Assembly (NCBI GenBank): GCA_965222825.1
Contig: OZ244964.1
Coordinates: 1,453,710-1,517,709 of the forward strand
Source: G965207335 sp965222825
Lineage (GTDB): Bacteria; Pseudomonadota; Gammaproteobacteria; PS1; Pseudothioglobaceae
Length of the DNA stretch: 64,000 nucleotides
Direction: 5' to 3'
The notes beneath the pieces were generated by a model. That model made no database searches. It was not told where the DNA came from and was given only the letters and a program-made list of their open reading frames with translations. Both the position numbers and the translations under genes were made by a program. Positions 43,000-51,807 of this stretch are shown here, piece after piece (position 1 is the stretch's first letter; each line of letters opens with the position of its first letter).

Positions 43000-43059
43000 C
43001 TAATTAATTTGTATTAAATTTTATTTTGCTATTATAGTTTTTTAATACAAATAATTTTA

Positions 43060-43539
43060 ATGGTTTTTTTACTTATATTTTTATTATCATTTAATATTTA
43101 TGCCTTGCCTACTGTTATTTATGATAATGGTAAAACCATTGATGCTAACCAATTTTATCCCTTTAAAAAGCCAAGTCCTAGTGATATATCACTACAAAAC
43201 ATAAATATATCAAAACAAAATAGATTTCCTATAGAAACTAAAGAAATGAGCGTTGGCAAGGTTAATGTTAAAAATATTAAATATAACATACCTAAACCTA
43301 TATGTATTATTGGTTATGATGATATATCTAAAAAATGGCTCATACAAAACACTAAAGTATTAATAGAGATAAATGCTTTGTGTTTTGTTGTTAATATTAA
43401 AAATTTGAAACAATTATCTGAGTTACAAGGCTTAGCACAAGGTATTAATATGCAGGCTGTTATAGGCAGTGATTTTGCTAAATATCTAAATATTAAGCAC
43501 TATCCTGTGCTTATAAATAATAAACAGGTACAACAATAA
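43060..43539 (+). CDS. TIGR03765-family ICE protein (PFL_4695-like)
   Basis: A 159-residue exported protein with a signal peptide and then ALPTVIYDNGKTIDANQFYPF, the family start motif. Later FPIETKEMSVGKV, a CIIGYDDISKKWL segment and ALCFVVNIKNLKQLSELQGLAQG match TIGR03765/DUF2859, a periplasmic protein encoded just before TraD in this ICE class. The lytic transglycosylase that usually accompanies it is missing. Confidence 0.85.
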   Translation: MVFLLIFLLSFNIYALPTVIYDNGKTIDANQFYPFKKPSPSDISLQNINISKQNRFPIETKEMSVGKVNVKNIKYNIPKPICIIGYDDISKKWLIQNTKVLIEINALCFVVNIKNLKQLSELQGLAQGINMQAVIGSDFAKYLNIKHYPVLINNKQVQQ

Positions 43540-43554
43540 AAGGAGTAAAAAGTT

Positions 43555-43749
43555 ATGAATAAAACTAAATTATTAGCTGAAGAAATTAAACAAAAATGTA
43601 GAGAGTATACAGAAAATCCATTAAATCAAATGGGATACGGACTTGACTTTACTCCAATGAGATACCTTCAGGCTGGTTACATACTACAAGGAATGTATAA
43701 TAATAAAGAAATTATATCAGTCTGGCAAGAACACTTTGAAAATCTATGA
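43555..43749 (+). CDS. Small hypothetical protein upstream of traD
   Basis: A 64-residue soluble protein (KLLAEEIKQKCREYTENPLNQMGYGLDF...YLQAGYILQGMYNNKEIISVW) with RBS AAAGGAG. It overlaps traD by 4 bp, implying translational coupling. Not recognised; the position is variable between ICEs. Confidence 0.6.
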   Translation: MNKTKLLAEEIKQKCREYTENPLNQMGYGLDFTPMRYLQAGYILQGMYNNKEIISVWQEHFENL

Positions 43750-45752
43750 AAACACCCATAGAGTCCTTACTTCGCCCTATTTTAGAGTTTTATTTAGTTA
43801 TTATTGATATAACTGTAATATTAGCACTGCTTATATTCCATAATTTATTCTTATTAAGTTTTGGAACTGCTAGTGCATTATGCTTAGCTATATCAATACA
43901 CGCTTTGTATAGATTTAGCACTGGATATAAGATTTATCGCTACCAAAAAGGGTTAATTAAATTACCATTTTATGCAATTACTCCTAAAAACATACCAACT
44001 AATAAAAACTATTTGTTTATTGGCTGTGGTTTTAGTTGGCGACAAAAACATACCCAAAGACTAGAAGATTTAAAAAACAGTAATAATGAAAAATATCTAA
44101 CGACATCTTTGTTATATAGTTTAGTTAGACATTATGAAAAAACTAATAACAACATATATAAAATATTTCATAATCAAAAATGGTATAACCCATTTAAACC
44201 ACTGCCTGATGTTGGGGGTAGCCCTGAGATACACGCAGTAGGCTTATTAGAGGGTGAAAAAGATATATACGAGTCCTTAAAAGAACGAGTAGGACATAAG
44301 TTGGTATTAGGCACAACAAGAGTAGGTAAAACTAGGCTAGCAGAGATATATATAGCACAGGATATTCGTAGAGGCGATACAGTAATTGTTTTTGACCCTA
44401 AGGGCGATAAAGATCTAATGTTAAGAACATATGCAGAGGCTAAAAGAGCAGGAAGACCTGTATATATATTTCATCTGGGATATCCTAAAATATCTTGTCG
44501 TTATAATGCAATAGGTTCATTTGGTAAAATTACAGAAGTTGCAGGCAGAATTAGCGACCAACTTCCAGCTGATGGTAATTCTGCGGTGTTTAGGGACTTC
44601 GCTTGGGGTTTTGTTAATATTGTTGCTAGGGCATTAGTTAAAGCCGGTAGTAAGCCAGATTTCAAAAAAATTAGTGCTTATATAAATGATATTAACCCAC
44701 TTATAAAACTTTATAGAGATAAGGTGCTTATTGTTAACGATCCAAGTGTTGCTAAAATACTAAAAAGCTTAAAACCAGAAAAACCTAAAGGTAAAGACCC
44801 AGAGTGTCAGGCGGTAAATCTTTATCAGTCTCAATACAATATTAACGATTCTGAATTAGAGGGGATATTAGCAGTTTTTAGATATGAAAGCTCTTATTAT
44901 TCAAAGTTAGTAGCTTCACTAAGACCGTTGCTTGACAAACTAACAACAGGCGAAGTAGCAGAATTATTATCACCTAGTGATGATAATGATAAACATCTTA
45001 TTATTGATTGGATGCAGGTAATTCGCCAAAATGCTGTTGTATATATAGGATTAGATGCATTAACAGATGCACCCGTTGCTCACGCTGTTGGTGCCGCTAT
45101 GTTTGCCGATCTCACAAGTGTTGCAGGAAAAATTTACAAACACGGTAAAAACTCAAAATTACCTAAGGCTAAAAATTATAATAACAAACCAATTTCAATA
45201 CATGCCGATGAGTTTAATGAGTTAATAGGCGACCAGTTTATACCTATGGTAAACAAAGCTGGCGGTGCTGGTTTTCAAATAACAGCATACACCCAAAGTG
45301 CCTATGATATAGAAGCAGGTATTGGCAATAAATCAAAAGCAACCGTAATATTAGATAATTTTAATACCCTTATAATGCTAAGGGTTAAAAGTGAGGATAG
45401 TGCGAATATTTTAATTTCTAAAATACCAGAATACGAAGTAAAACTTCTAACCTCTATGGCACAGGCAACAGACTCAGCACAACCGGGTAATGATATTGAC
45501 TTTACTAGTGCCGTAAGAGAGCAAATTACTACTCAAAAAGTCCCTGCTATCAGCATCAGTAACATAATAAACTTGCCAAAAGGACAGGCCTTTGCAATGA
45601 TAGATGGAGGACAACTATATAAAATCCGCCTACCAATGATAACAAAAGAGAATGACAAGAATATACCAACAAACATAGCAGATATGGCGACTGATATGGC
45701 TAAAAAATATAATAGTAATTTTCATTTTATAGCTGAAAAGATTATTATCTAA
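43746..45752 (+). CDS. traD: TraD type IV coupling protein (TIGR03743)
   Basis: A 668-residue VirD4-type coupling ATPase. The N-terminus has two transmembrane helices (about 13-55). Walker A is LGTTRVGKTRLAE near residue 190 and Walker B ISIHADEFNELIG near 485, followed by QITAYTQS. TraD docks the relaxosome onto the T4SS. The size and motif spacing match the SXT/TOL TraD subfamily. In an operon with TIGR03765 and TIGR03747. Confidence 0.93.
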   Translation: MKTPIESLLRPILEFYLVIIDITVILALLIFHNLFLLSFGTASALCLAISIHALYRFSTGYKIYRYQKGLIKLPFYAITPKNIPTNKNYLFIGCGFSWRQKHTQRLEDLKNSNNEKYLTTSLLYSLVRHYEKTNNNIYKIFHNQKWYNPFKPLPDVGGSPEIHAVGLLEGEKDIYESLKERVGHKLVLGTTRVGKTRLAEIYIAQDIRRGDTVIVFDPKGDKDLMLRTYAEAKRAGRPVYIFHLGYPKISCRYNAIGSFGKITEVAGRISDQLPADGNSAVFRDFAWGFVNIVARALVKAGSKPDFKKISAYINDINPLIKLYRDKVLIVNDPSVAKILKSLKPEKPKGKDPECQAVNLYQSQYNINDSELEGILAVFRYESSYYSKLVASLRPLLDKLTTGEVAELLSPSDDNDKHLIIDWMQVIRQNAVVYIGLDALTDAPVAHAVGAAMFADLTSVAGKIYKHGKNSKLPKAKNYNNKPISIHADEFNELIGDQFIPMVNKAGGAGFQITAYTQSAYDIEAGIGNKSKATVILDNFNTLIMLRVKSEDSANILISKIPEYEVKLLTSMAQATDSAQPGNDIDFTSAVREQITTQKVPAISISNIINLPKGQAFAMIDGGQLYKIRLPMITKENDKNIPTNIADMATDMAKKYNSNFHFIAEKIII

Positions 45753-45762
45753 TTACTAGCAT

Positions 45763-46428
45763 ATGGCAACAACAAAGAATGAAGTTAATAAAAAAGCACC
45801 GGGTAAAATAAGTAGTGCCTTTATGTGGTTAAGTGGTGCTATTAGTGTTTTAGTAATAAGTATATTGCTAAGCATAATAATAGAGTGGCTTGGTATGGCT
45901 TTTAACTGGTGGAGTGAACCTAACTACTATCATGCTAAAACAATGTTTAATACTGAGATAGACTGGGTATTAGGGGATTTTTTAGCAGAAGATAGTGTAT
46001 ATGTTAATATATTTCTAAACGCTTTTGAATGGAGTTATTTGTGGCTCATTGATAAATCAGGACTACTTTATTTATCTGGAGTTGATTTTATAGCTAACTA
46101 CGCACTAGCAGCTATTTATATTATTCAAGTAGTTTTAATAAGGCTATTAATAATATTATGTGCTATCCCAGCATTTATTGTTATAAACCTTATTACTACT
46201 ATAGACGGCATGTATATCCGTCAGTTAAGAAAATTTGGCGGTGCTACTGAAAGTGCTTTTTTGTATCATCATTCTAAAAGATGGATTAAGCCGATTATTA
46301 GTTTATTTGTAGTGCTAATGCTAGCATCGCCTTTTTCAGTGCATCCCAGTATCTTTATCTTAGCTATTAGTTTAGTGCCCGGCTTCTTTTTGTGGCTAAG
46401 TGTTGCTTATTTTAAAAAATATTTATAA
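45763..46428 (+). CDS. TIGR03747-family ICE membrane protein (PFL_4697-like)
   Basis: A 221-residue integral membrane protein with four or five helices; SGAISVLVISILLSIIIEWLGMAFNWW and the IDGMYIRQLRKFGGATESAFLYHHSKRWI loop are diagnostic of the family. It follows TraD by 10 bp, as in related elements. Function in transfer not established. Confidence 0.87.
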   Translation: MATTKNEVNKKAPGKISSAFMWLSGAISVLVISILLSIIIEWLGMAFNWWSEPNYYHAKTMFNTEIDWVLGDFLAEDSVYVNIFLNAFEWSYLWLIDKSGLLYLSGVDFIANYALAAIYIIQVVLIRLLIILCAIPAFIVINLITTIDGMYIRQLRKFGGATESAFLYHHSKRWIKPIISLFVVLMLASPFSVHPSIFILAISLVPGFFLWLSVAYFKKYL

Positions 46429-46429
46429 A

Positions 46430-46486
46430 ATGCTAAAGTGTAAAAACTTATTAATTAGTTTTAGTGGTGGTAGAACATTTGCGTAA
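46430..46486 (+). pseudogene. PP-loop (PAPS-reductase-like) N-terminal remnant
   Basis: An 18-codon frame directly after TIGR03747 reads MLKCKNLLISFSGGRTFA then stop. It looks like the first strand and PP-loop (SFSGGRTS) of a PAPS-reductase-like enzyme, related to the motif in the fusion at 1521. No continuation is visible downstream. Confidence 0.45.
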
Positions 46487-46543
46487 TAGTATACCAAGCA
46501 GAATGAATATATAATAATTTATACTATTATTTCAATAATATAT

Positions 46544-46741
46544 TTAGTGCAATAAGGTAACAATATAACTCATCCCGCCAATTAAAAGACAAACACCGGC
46601 AATAACCACACTAAGCATAATCTCTAATTTTGTTAATCTGTTTGTTAAATTAGTCACTTCTTCTGCAGCCGCTTTTGCGGTATCTTTACTGGTTCCTGCC
46701 TCAATAAAGGCATCGTAAGTATTAGACATCATTATTGCCAT
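46544..46741 (-). CDS. Small coiled-coil membrane protein (DUF1640-like), paralog 4
   Basis: A 65-residue protein: MMSNTYDAFIEAGTSKDTAKAAAEEVTNLTNRLTKLEIM then a C-terminal transmembrane helix. I chose the ATG at 46741 (RBS AAGGAATT); a TTG six bases upstream would overlap the RBS. Shares the TYDA.IEAG....AKAAAE segment with paralogs 2 and 5. Confidence 0.6.
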   Translation of the reverse strand: MAIMMSNTYDAFIEAGTSKDTAKAAAEEVTNLTNRLTKLEIMLSVVIAGVCLLIGGMSYIVTLLH

Positions 46742-46789
46742 TACCAATTCCTTTTTATGCTAGTATTATATTATAAAATACAGGAGTAA

Positions 46790-47065
46790 CTACAAATTAA
46801 CCTTATCTTTTAAAGCTTTACCGGCCTTGAATGCTGGAACTTTACTAGCTGCAATTTTTATGCTAGCACCAGTTTGTGGGTTTCTACCGACTCGTGCTGC
46901 ACGGTTACGCACAACAAAACTACCAAAGCCAGTAATAACAACACTATTGCTGCTTGCTAGTGTATCCGTTATTATGTTAATTATAGCATCTAATGATCTA
47001 GCACTGCCTGCCTTAGTTAAACCTGATTTTGTTGCTATTGCACTAATTAATTCTGTCTTATTCAT
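46790..47065 (-). CDS. hup: HU-family DNA-binding protein
   Basis: A 91-residue HU/IHF-like protein: NKTELISAIATKSGLTKAGSARSLDAI, VVITGFGSFVVRNRAARVGRNPQTGASIKIAASKVPAFKAGKALKD. The DNA-intercalating NPQTG arm is intact. The ATG at 47065 has AAGGAG eight bases upstream; the GTG at 47071 would overlap it. Probably shapes ICE DNA for integration, transfer or gene control. Divergent from the coiled-coil gene at 47212, with an operator-like palindrome between. Confidence 0.93.
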   Translation of the reverse strand: MNKTELISAIATKSGLTKAGSARSLDAIINIITDTLASSNSVVITGFGSFVVRNRAARVGRNPQTGASIKIAASKVPAFKAGKALKDKVNL

Positions 47066-47125
47066 TGCCACTCCTTATTATTAAAAACACTATTATAGAT
47101 TATATTTAGGTTATTTTATACAAAG

Positions 47126-47144
47126 CACACCGTTATTTGATGTG
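47126..47144 (+). promoter_or_regulatory. Palindromic operator-like site, copy 5
   Basis: CACACC-N7-GATGTG ends 67 bp before the ATG at 47212. A TATGATAAT -10-like element (about 47173-81) followed by TATTAGTTTTTTA lies about 30 bp downstream. Confidence 0.65.
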
Positions 47145-47211
47145 ATATTTATTGTTTTTATTATCTAAGTGCTATGATAATTATTAGTTTTTTAAAAACT
47201 AATCAATATAA

Positions 47212-47919
47212 ATGAATGATACAAATACTGACACAGTAATAGAAAATAAAAAACCTAAATTAAAAATAAAAAAATATTTAATAATTATATTTATTGTCTT
47301 TATTATTGCAGTAATTACTGTTATTGCTTTTAATACATTGATAGAGACCAATATATCAAAAAAACCCGCAGTGGGATATATTGAAACTCTTAAACTAGAC
47401 CCTAAAAAAGTAGCACTAGAAAAACAAGAACAAAACAAACAAAAAAACTTAATAATTCAAAACAAAAAAAATAACCAAGCAATAAATAATTTACAACAAC
47501 AACTAAATACATTAAAAAATAATGAGTCTTCTCGTAGCAATGAAATATCACAACTATTTAATAAAATACACACCCTTATACAAACAGCACAATACCAAAT
47601 TAAAACAATAAAAACACAAAACAATAATACTCAATTAACAGCAGAATCTACCCAAAAACAAATATCGCAATTACTAACTGAAGTTGAACGACTACAATCT
47701 AAAAAAAACCAACCAACAAAAATAAATATTCCTCCATTTAAGTTAATGGCAGTTGATATGTGGAATAGAAAACCACAAGCTAGCATACGTTATCAAGGCA
47801 AATGGAGTATTGTTAAAGTTGGAGATGTTCGTTTAGGTTGGTTTATTAAAAGTATTGACTTTGACAAAGAACAGATATTAGTTATAAAAAATGGAGTAGA
47901 ACATACTTTAGAAAGGTAA
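47212..47919 (+). CDS. Coiled-coil inner-membrane protein of the transfer region
   Basis: A 235-residue protein: basic cytoplasmic N-terminus, one transmembrane helix (about 24-44), a long Gln/Asn-rich coiled-coil (about 70-160) and a compact C-terminal beta domain (PPFKLMAVDMWNRKPQASIRYQGKWSIVKVGDVRLGWFIKSIDF). The C-terminal domain resembles PilP/TraP-like small beta domains of secretion systems (weak). The operator-like palindrome upstream places it in the transfer regulon. Confidence 0.65.
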   Translation: MNDTNTDTVIENKKPKLKIKKYLIIIFIVFIIAVITVIAFNTLIETNISKKPAVGYIETLKLDPKKVALEKQEQNKQKNLIIQNKKNNQAINNLQQQLNTLKNNESSRSNEISQLFNKIHTLIQTAQYQIKTIKTQNNNTQLTAESTQKQISQLLTEVERLQSKKNQPTKINIPPFKLMAVDMWNRKPQASIRYQGKWSIVKVGDVRLGWFIKSIDFDKEQILVIKNGVEHTLER

Positions 47920-47930
47920 TATTTTTTTAC

Positions 47931-47949
47931 CACACCGCTTATTGATGTG
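47931..47949 (+). promoter_or_regulatory. Palindromic operator-like site, copy 6 (no gene directly downstream)
   Basis: CACACC-N7-GATGTG with GATAAT at 47980-85 about 30 bp downstream, as for the transfer genes, yet the next start codon is 350 bp away. Confidence 0.55.
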
Positions 47950-47979
47950 CTAAATTAACCTTTACTCTTAATAATTAGA

Positions 47980-48296
47980 GATAATGCTATCTAAGCAAGT
48001 GTTTTGGATATTTTATATGGTAGAACGCCTCACTTAAAAAAAAGCAAGGCACTCTGATTTTTATTTTAATTACTATGGTGTACCATAGTAATTAAAATTG
48101 TAGATAATAATTAAATTGGTTAGTCAATTAATATTTATCTGTTTTTTGATGGGCTATCTAACTAGCCTTATGCCAAACACTTGCTAACCGCTAAGTTAAA
48201 ACAAGCCAACTTAATTATTAAAAATAATTGTCTGACACAGTTGGATTTTGTAGTCAGTTATACATATAAAACTTTATTTGTCAAATATAAATTAAC
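47980..48296. other. Intergenic region with long palindrome and distant inverted repeat
   Basis: Contains a near-perfect palindrome with 16-bp arms TTTTAATTACTATGGT (48064-79)/ACCATAGTAATTAAAA (48082-97), and a long-range inverted repeat AGCAAGTGTTTTGG (47994-48007)/CCAAACACTTGCT (48173-85). No ORF is convincing. Candidate for a regulatory RNA or for oriT; neither can be decided from sequence alone. Confidence 0.45.
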
Positions 48297-48605
48297 TTGA
48301 ATATATATAAGCGTATTAAAATTGCCAGAAAAGCAAAGAACATAAAACAAACTGAACTAGCAAAACAAGTAGAAATGACCAGATCTTCTGTTTGTTCTTG
48401 GGAGTTAAATAAATCAGTCCCTGGGCTACATAATTTGATTAAATTATCTGAAGCATTAAATGTTAGTATTGATTGGTTATGCACGGGTGATGAAAGCAAT
48501 ATACTTACAAAAACCTTAAATACTAATGAACAAACATTATTAAACATCATTACCACTATGCCCCAAGAACAACAAAAAGCCTTATTATTGCTACTTGATA
48601 AATAA
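48297..48605 (+). CDS. Xre-family transcriptional regulator (paralog of 13953)
   Basis: A 102-residue HTH_3 protein with TTG start: YKRIKIARKAKNIKQTELAKQVEMTRSSVCSWELNKSVPGLHNLIKLSEALNVSIDWLCTGDE. Close paralog of the GTG-started regulator at 13953. Located 18 bp upstream of TIGR03759. Either paralog could bind one of the palindromes described here. Confidence 0.85.
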   Translation: MNIYKRIKIARKAKNIKQTELAKQVEMTRSSVCSWELNKSVPGLHNLIKLSEALNVSIDWLCTGDESNILTKTLNTNEQTLLNIITTMPQEQQKALLLLLDK

Positions 48606-48622
48606 TTTAACCACTAAAATAA

Positions 48623-49231
48623 ATGAAAACTACAATACTAATATTACTAATTTTTATAAGCACAAATGCACTAGCAGAAGCAGATAAAATAGTAAAAACA
48701 ATAATAAAATACGATAAAGTAGTTAAAACTCAGGCTAAATACTGGCAAATAGAGCCACAAGACTACATAAAGGCACAAAGACTAAGAGAACAATACAAAA
48801 ACTTAGGCAATATAAGCAACCTTACTCCATTAGAAATACTAGGGATATTTGCTACAACTAAAACCGATAGAAACAAATACGCTAGAATGTTTGCTAGAAT
48901 ATATCGCCAAACCACAAAAAAAGTACTAGACTTTCAAAAATCAGTAAATCAAGCCCACAAAGATTTATACGGCGCTGATTCTATGTTTGATTATCAAAAG
49001 ATTAACACATCATACACAAGACAAAGAGCAAATATGAGTATAAATATAAATGATTGCCAACAATCATGCATCAATAAAGCTAAAAAACTAATAAATGCTA
49101 GTTTTATAATCCCTGTTGATTTTTACTTCACAAATGCAACAGACACCCAAATTAGAGTGTTTGCACAAAAACTAAGTATTAGTATAGCACAGGTGCAAAA
49201 TAAGCAAATTACACTAAATTATTCACAATAA
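48623..49231 (+). CDS. TIGR03759-family ICE protein (PFL_4693-like)
   Basis: A 202-residue exported protein (signal MKTTILILLIFISTNALA) with AKYWQIEPQDYIKAQRLREQYKNLGNISNLTPLEILGIFATTKTDRNKYARMFAR split across the family core, and a C-terminal thioredoxin-like part (FIIPVDFYFTNATDTQIRVFAQKL). This family normally precedes a transglycosylase, TIGR03765 and TraD; here it follows them, showing rearranged gene order. Confidence 0.85.
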   Translation: MKTTILILLIFISTNALAEADKIVKTIIKYDKVVKTQAKYWQIEPQDYIKAQRLREQYKNLGNISNLTPLEILGIFATTKTDRNKYARMFARIYRQTTKKVLDFQKSVNQAHKDLYGADSMFDYQKINTSYTRQRANMSININDCQQSCINKAKKLINASFIIPVDFYFTNATDTQIRVFAQKLSISIAQVQNKQITLNYSQ

Positions 49232-49440
49232 AAAGTATAATTAAGGGGTTATTGTGCCTAAAGTTTATATTTTAGTGAAAAAACAATAAAAATTTATAAG
49301 AAATTTATAAATAAATGATTAAATTTTATTAGTATTCTTAGTTTTTTATGTAAACTAGGATAATTTAAATTTTCTTTAGGTTCTTTAATAATAAAAGGTC
49401 TCTAAAATGAACCTCTTAACTAGTTAGGACTCTTAAATTA

Positions 49441-50592
49441 ATGATTACAAAATTAAGTCTTAAAAGAAAGGTTAATAAGTCTTTAAGAGTACAAGGCTAT
49501 ATTTTCAATGGCAATAAATTTTTATTAGACACACAAAAGACCAATATTAGACTTGTACATTCTGCATCCAGAATAGAGCGCATTAAAGATAATATTAATT
49601 TTCTTAATAAAAATACATCGATGATAGAGCAATATTTACCAAAAAGCGTAGATATTAACATGAATATTAATAAAATTAGTCCCCGCATAATTGAAGTAAA
49701 AAATAACACGCTTGAAAGAAATTTATTTAGGTGGTGGAATTTAGTTTGGTGGAGTCTACCTTATGAAAGATCTTACGGAAGGCAAATTAGATTATTAATA
49801 TGGGATGATTATCATAATGCCCCTATGGGATTAATAAATCTACAAAGCCCAATTATTAGTTGGAAACATAGAGATGAATATCTAAATTTATCTTATAAAG
49901 ATAAGGAATTTTGGATTAATCAATCAATGAATGCACAAAGAATTGGAGCACTACCACCATATAATAAAATTCTAGGTGGAAAATTAATAGCCTTACTGAT
50001 GACTTCTAAAGATGTGGTTGACATATATCGTCAAAAATATCGTGATAGTGTTACTCACCTTAAAAAGAGATATATACCCCCAAATTTATTATTTATTACA
50101 ACTACTGGTGCGTTCGGTAAAAGTAGTGTTTATAACCGCTTAAAAGATTATAATAATAATTTTATTTGTCAATATCTTGGTCAAACACAAGGTTGCGGTT
50201 CATTTCATATTCCTTTAACATTATATGATTCTTTTGTTCAATATTTAGGGCAATCAGGTCATAATACTAATAGAGGTTTTGGCAATGGTCCTTCTAGAAA
50301 AATGAGAATAATTACCAAAGTTATGTCTAATTTAGGTTATAAGCAAGGCGCATTACATGGTGTTAAAAGAGCAGTATATATATTTAATTTAACTAAAAAC
50401 ATACAAGATATTATTCACAATAATCAAGAACCAATTTGGTATAATAGAGAAATTGACAAACTAACATCACACTGGATAGATAAATGGGCTACAAAACGAT
50501 TATGTCAACCAGAAAAAACTTATTTTAATAAAGATAAATTCTTACAAGACACAAAGCAAGAACTATCTTTATGTACTTCAATAGTTGATTGA
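49441..50592 (+). CDS. DUF4338 (Druantia DruA-like) protein
   Basis: A 383-residue protein with the DUF4338 blocks: FRWWNLVWWSLPYERSYGRQIRLLIWDD, MNAQRIGALPPYNKILGGKLIALLM, and LLFITTTGAFGKSSVYNRL. DUF4338 defines DruA of the Druantia anti-phage system, but stand-alone copies are widespread and often multicopy, so a mobile-element or other role is possible. The other Druantia genes (e.g. the large helicase DruE) are absent. It converges with the two-gene operon downstream (9 bp between stops). The 49232-49440 upstream gap has an AT-rich promoter-like stretch and nothing else obvious. Confidence 0.8.
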   Translation: MITKLSLKRKVNKSLRVQGYIFNGNKFLLDTQKTNIRLVHSASRIERIKDNINFLNKNTSMIEQYLPKSVDINMNINKISPRIIEVKNNTLERNLFRWWNLVWWSLPYERSYGRQIRLLIWDDYHNAPMGLINLQSPIISWKHRDEYLNLSYKDKEFWINQSMNAQRIGALPPYNKILGGKLIALLMTSKDVVDIYRQKYRDSVTHLKKRYIPPNLLFITTTGAFGKSSVYNRLKDYNNNFICQYLGQTQGCGSFHIPLTLYDSFVQYLGQSGHNTNRGFGNGPSRKMRIITKVMSNLGYKQGALHGVKRAVYIFNLTKNIQDIIHNNQEPIWYNREIDKLTSHWIDKWATKRLCQPEKTYFNKDKFLQDTKQELSLCTSIVD

Positions 50593-50601
50593 TATCATTT
50601 T

Positions 50602-51807
50602 TTAAGAAGGCAGTTGATCTGTACTTTGTTTTCCTACAGGTTTGTTACTATAACAGCCTATCTTTACTAGTTCTTCCTTAATACAGTCTAAATTTAGTTC
50701 CAATATCCATGATTTTCCAACTCCATCTGTGTATTTTGATTTATTAAATACTTTAGGTTTGGCTAGCATTACTTTACATTCTGATCTTGCAAACAATACT
50801 AAGGAGACGCCAATTGTTTGCATTTTAGAACCCATAGGCATTATGGTAATATTGCATCTGTTTTTAACATTTTTATCTATTACAGAAAATAACTCCTGTG
50901 TTATATTTTTATAGTTTAATGTAGAGCAACTAATTGTATTATATTCTGATAATAAATGTTCTGCTTGTTTATCTATTAATCCTTGTTTTAAAACCCTTCT
51001 TTGTAATTCCTCTCTCCATGCGTGTTCTTCTGGCTTACCTAGTATCCAATAAATAGATTCTTTGGTTTGATTAATAAAAAAATTCTCATCGTGTTCATAT
51101 AGTGCTGCAAAAGGTCTATTTAATTTAAGTGTTGGTATACTAATCAAAAAATTGCTATATGAGTTTTCAAAATGTCCATTGTATAACTGACTATAGAATG
51201 GTTGTTCAACGCCACTTTCTTGTATATCAGAGTTTATAACTTGTTTCACACATTTTTCTGGGTTATTTTTCCAATCATCGAAGCTAGGAACATAATTTTC
51301 TGCCTCATAATACACAATATATAAAGCAATTTCTTTTGTTTTTTCTTCCATTAAACTATGCAATACACTTAATATTAATCGGTCAGAAGCACTACTAATA
51401 TCGAAAACAACCTTTATATTTTTTTTTGTGATGCTATTTAGAGTAGACCAAATTTTTTGATTAGTATTCTGTTGTTTGTCAGCATCAATATGATCTATTG
51501 TATTTGTTATTTTTTTAACAGATTCATACATGACTCCATACATTTTTTTATTATCTTCAGGGTTTGTTTTATACTTTGCTATTAGCACAGTATCAGTTTT
51601 ATAATTTTTACTAGATACTTCGTTAATAAAAGCATTAGCACGATCCTCAAATCCATTAGCTAAAATTAAAATATCATATTTTTTATTATTAAAATCATTA
51701 ATATCTAATTCCTTATAATCTGGTAAGCTATTTACAATGTATTCTGCCTCCACTATAGAAAACATTGGAAGAGTATGTTGCATATTACTAACTTGTTCAT
51801 TCATCAT
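50602..51807 (-). CDS. Putative Rossmann-type (CARF-reminiscent) partner of the kinase-ATPase
   Basis: A 401-residue soluble protein. The N-terminal 180 residues alternate strands and helices: YDILILANGFEDRANAFINEV (residues about 44-64), DTVLIAKYKTNPEDN, and VVFDISSASDRLILSVLHSL near 135, a pattern seen in CARF-like and related sensor domains. The C-terminal half is helical with a second alpha/beta segment (NITIMPMGSKMQTIGVSLVLFARS) that could be a repeated Rossmann unit. It overlaps the kinase-ATPase gene by 11 bp, so it is the second gene of a coupled operon. The family is not recognised. Confidence 0.6.
   Translation of the reverse strand: MMNEQVSNMQHTLPMFSIVEAEYIVNSLPDYKELDINDFNNKKYDILILANGFEDRANAFINEVSSKNYKTDTVLIAKYKTNPEDNKKMYGVMYESVKKITNTIDHIDADKQQNTNQKIWSTLNSITKKNIKVVFDISSASDRLILSVLHSLMEEKTKEIALYIVYYEAENYVPSFDDWKNNPEKCVKQVINSDIQESGVEQPFYSQLYNGHFENSYSNFLISIPTLKLNRPFAALYEHDENFFINQTKESIYWILGKPEEHAWREELQRRVLKQGLIDKQAEHLLSEYNTISCSTLNYKNITQELFSVIDKNVKNRCNITIMPMGSKMQTIGVSLVLFARSECKVMLAKPKVFNKSKYTDGVGKSWILELNLDCIKEELVKIGCYSNKPVGKQSTDQLPS

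Noticed and set aside
46827..47084. 85-aa plus-strand ORF opposite HU
   Set aside because: Antisense of the clearly identified HU gene; no RBS.
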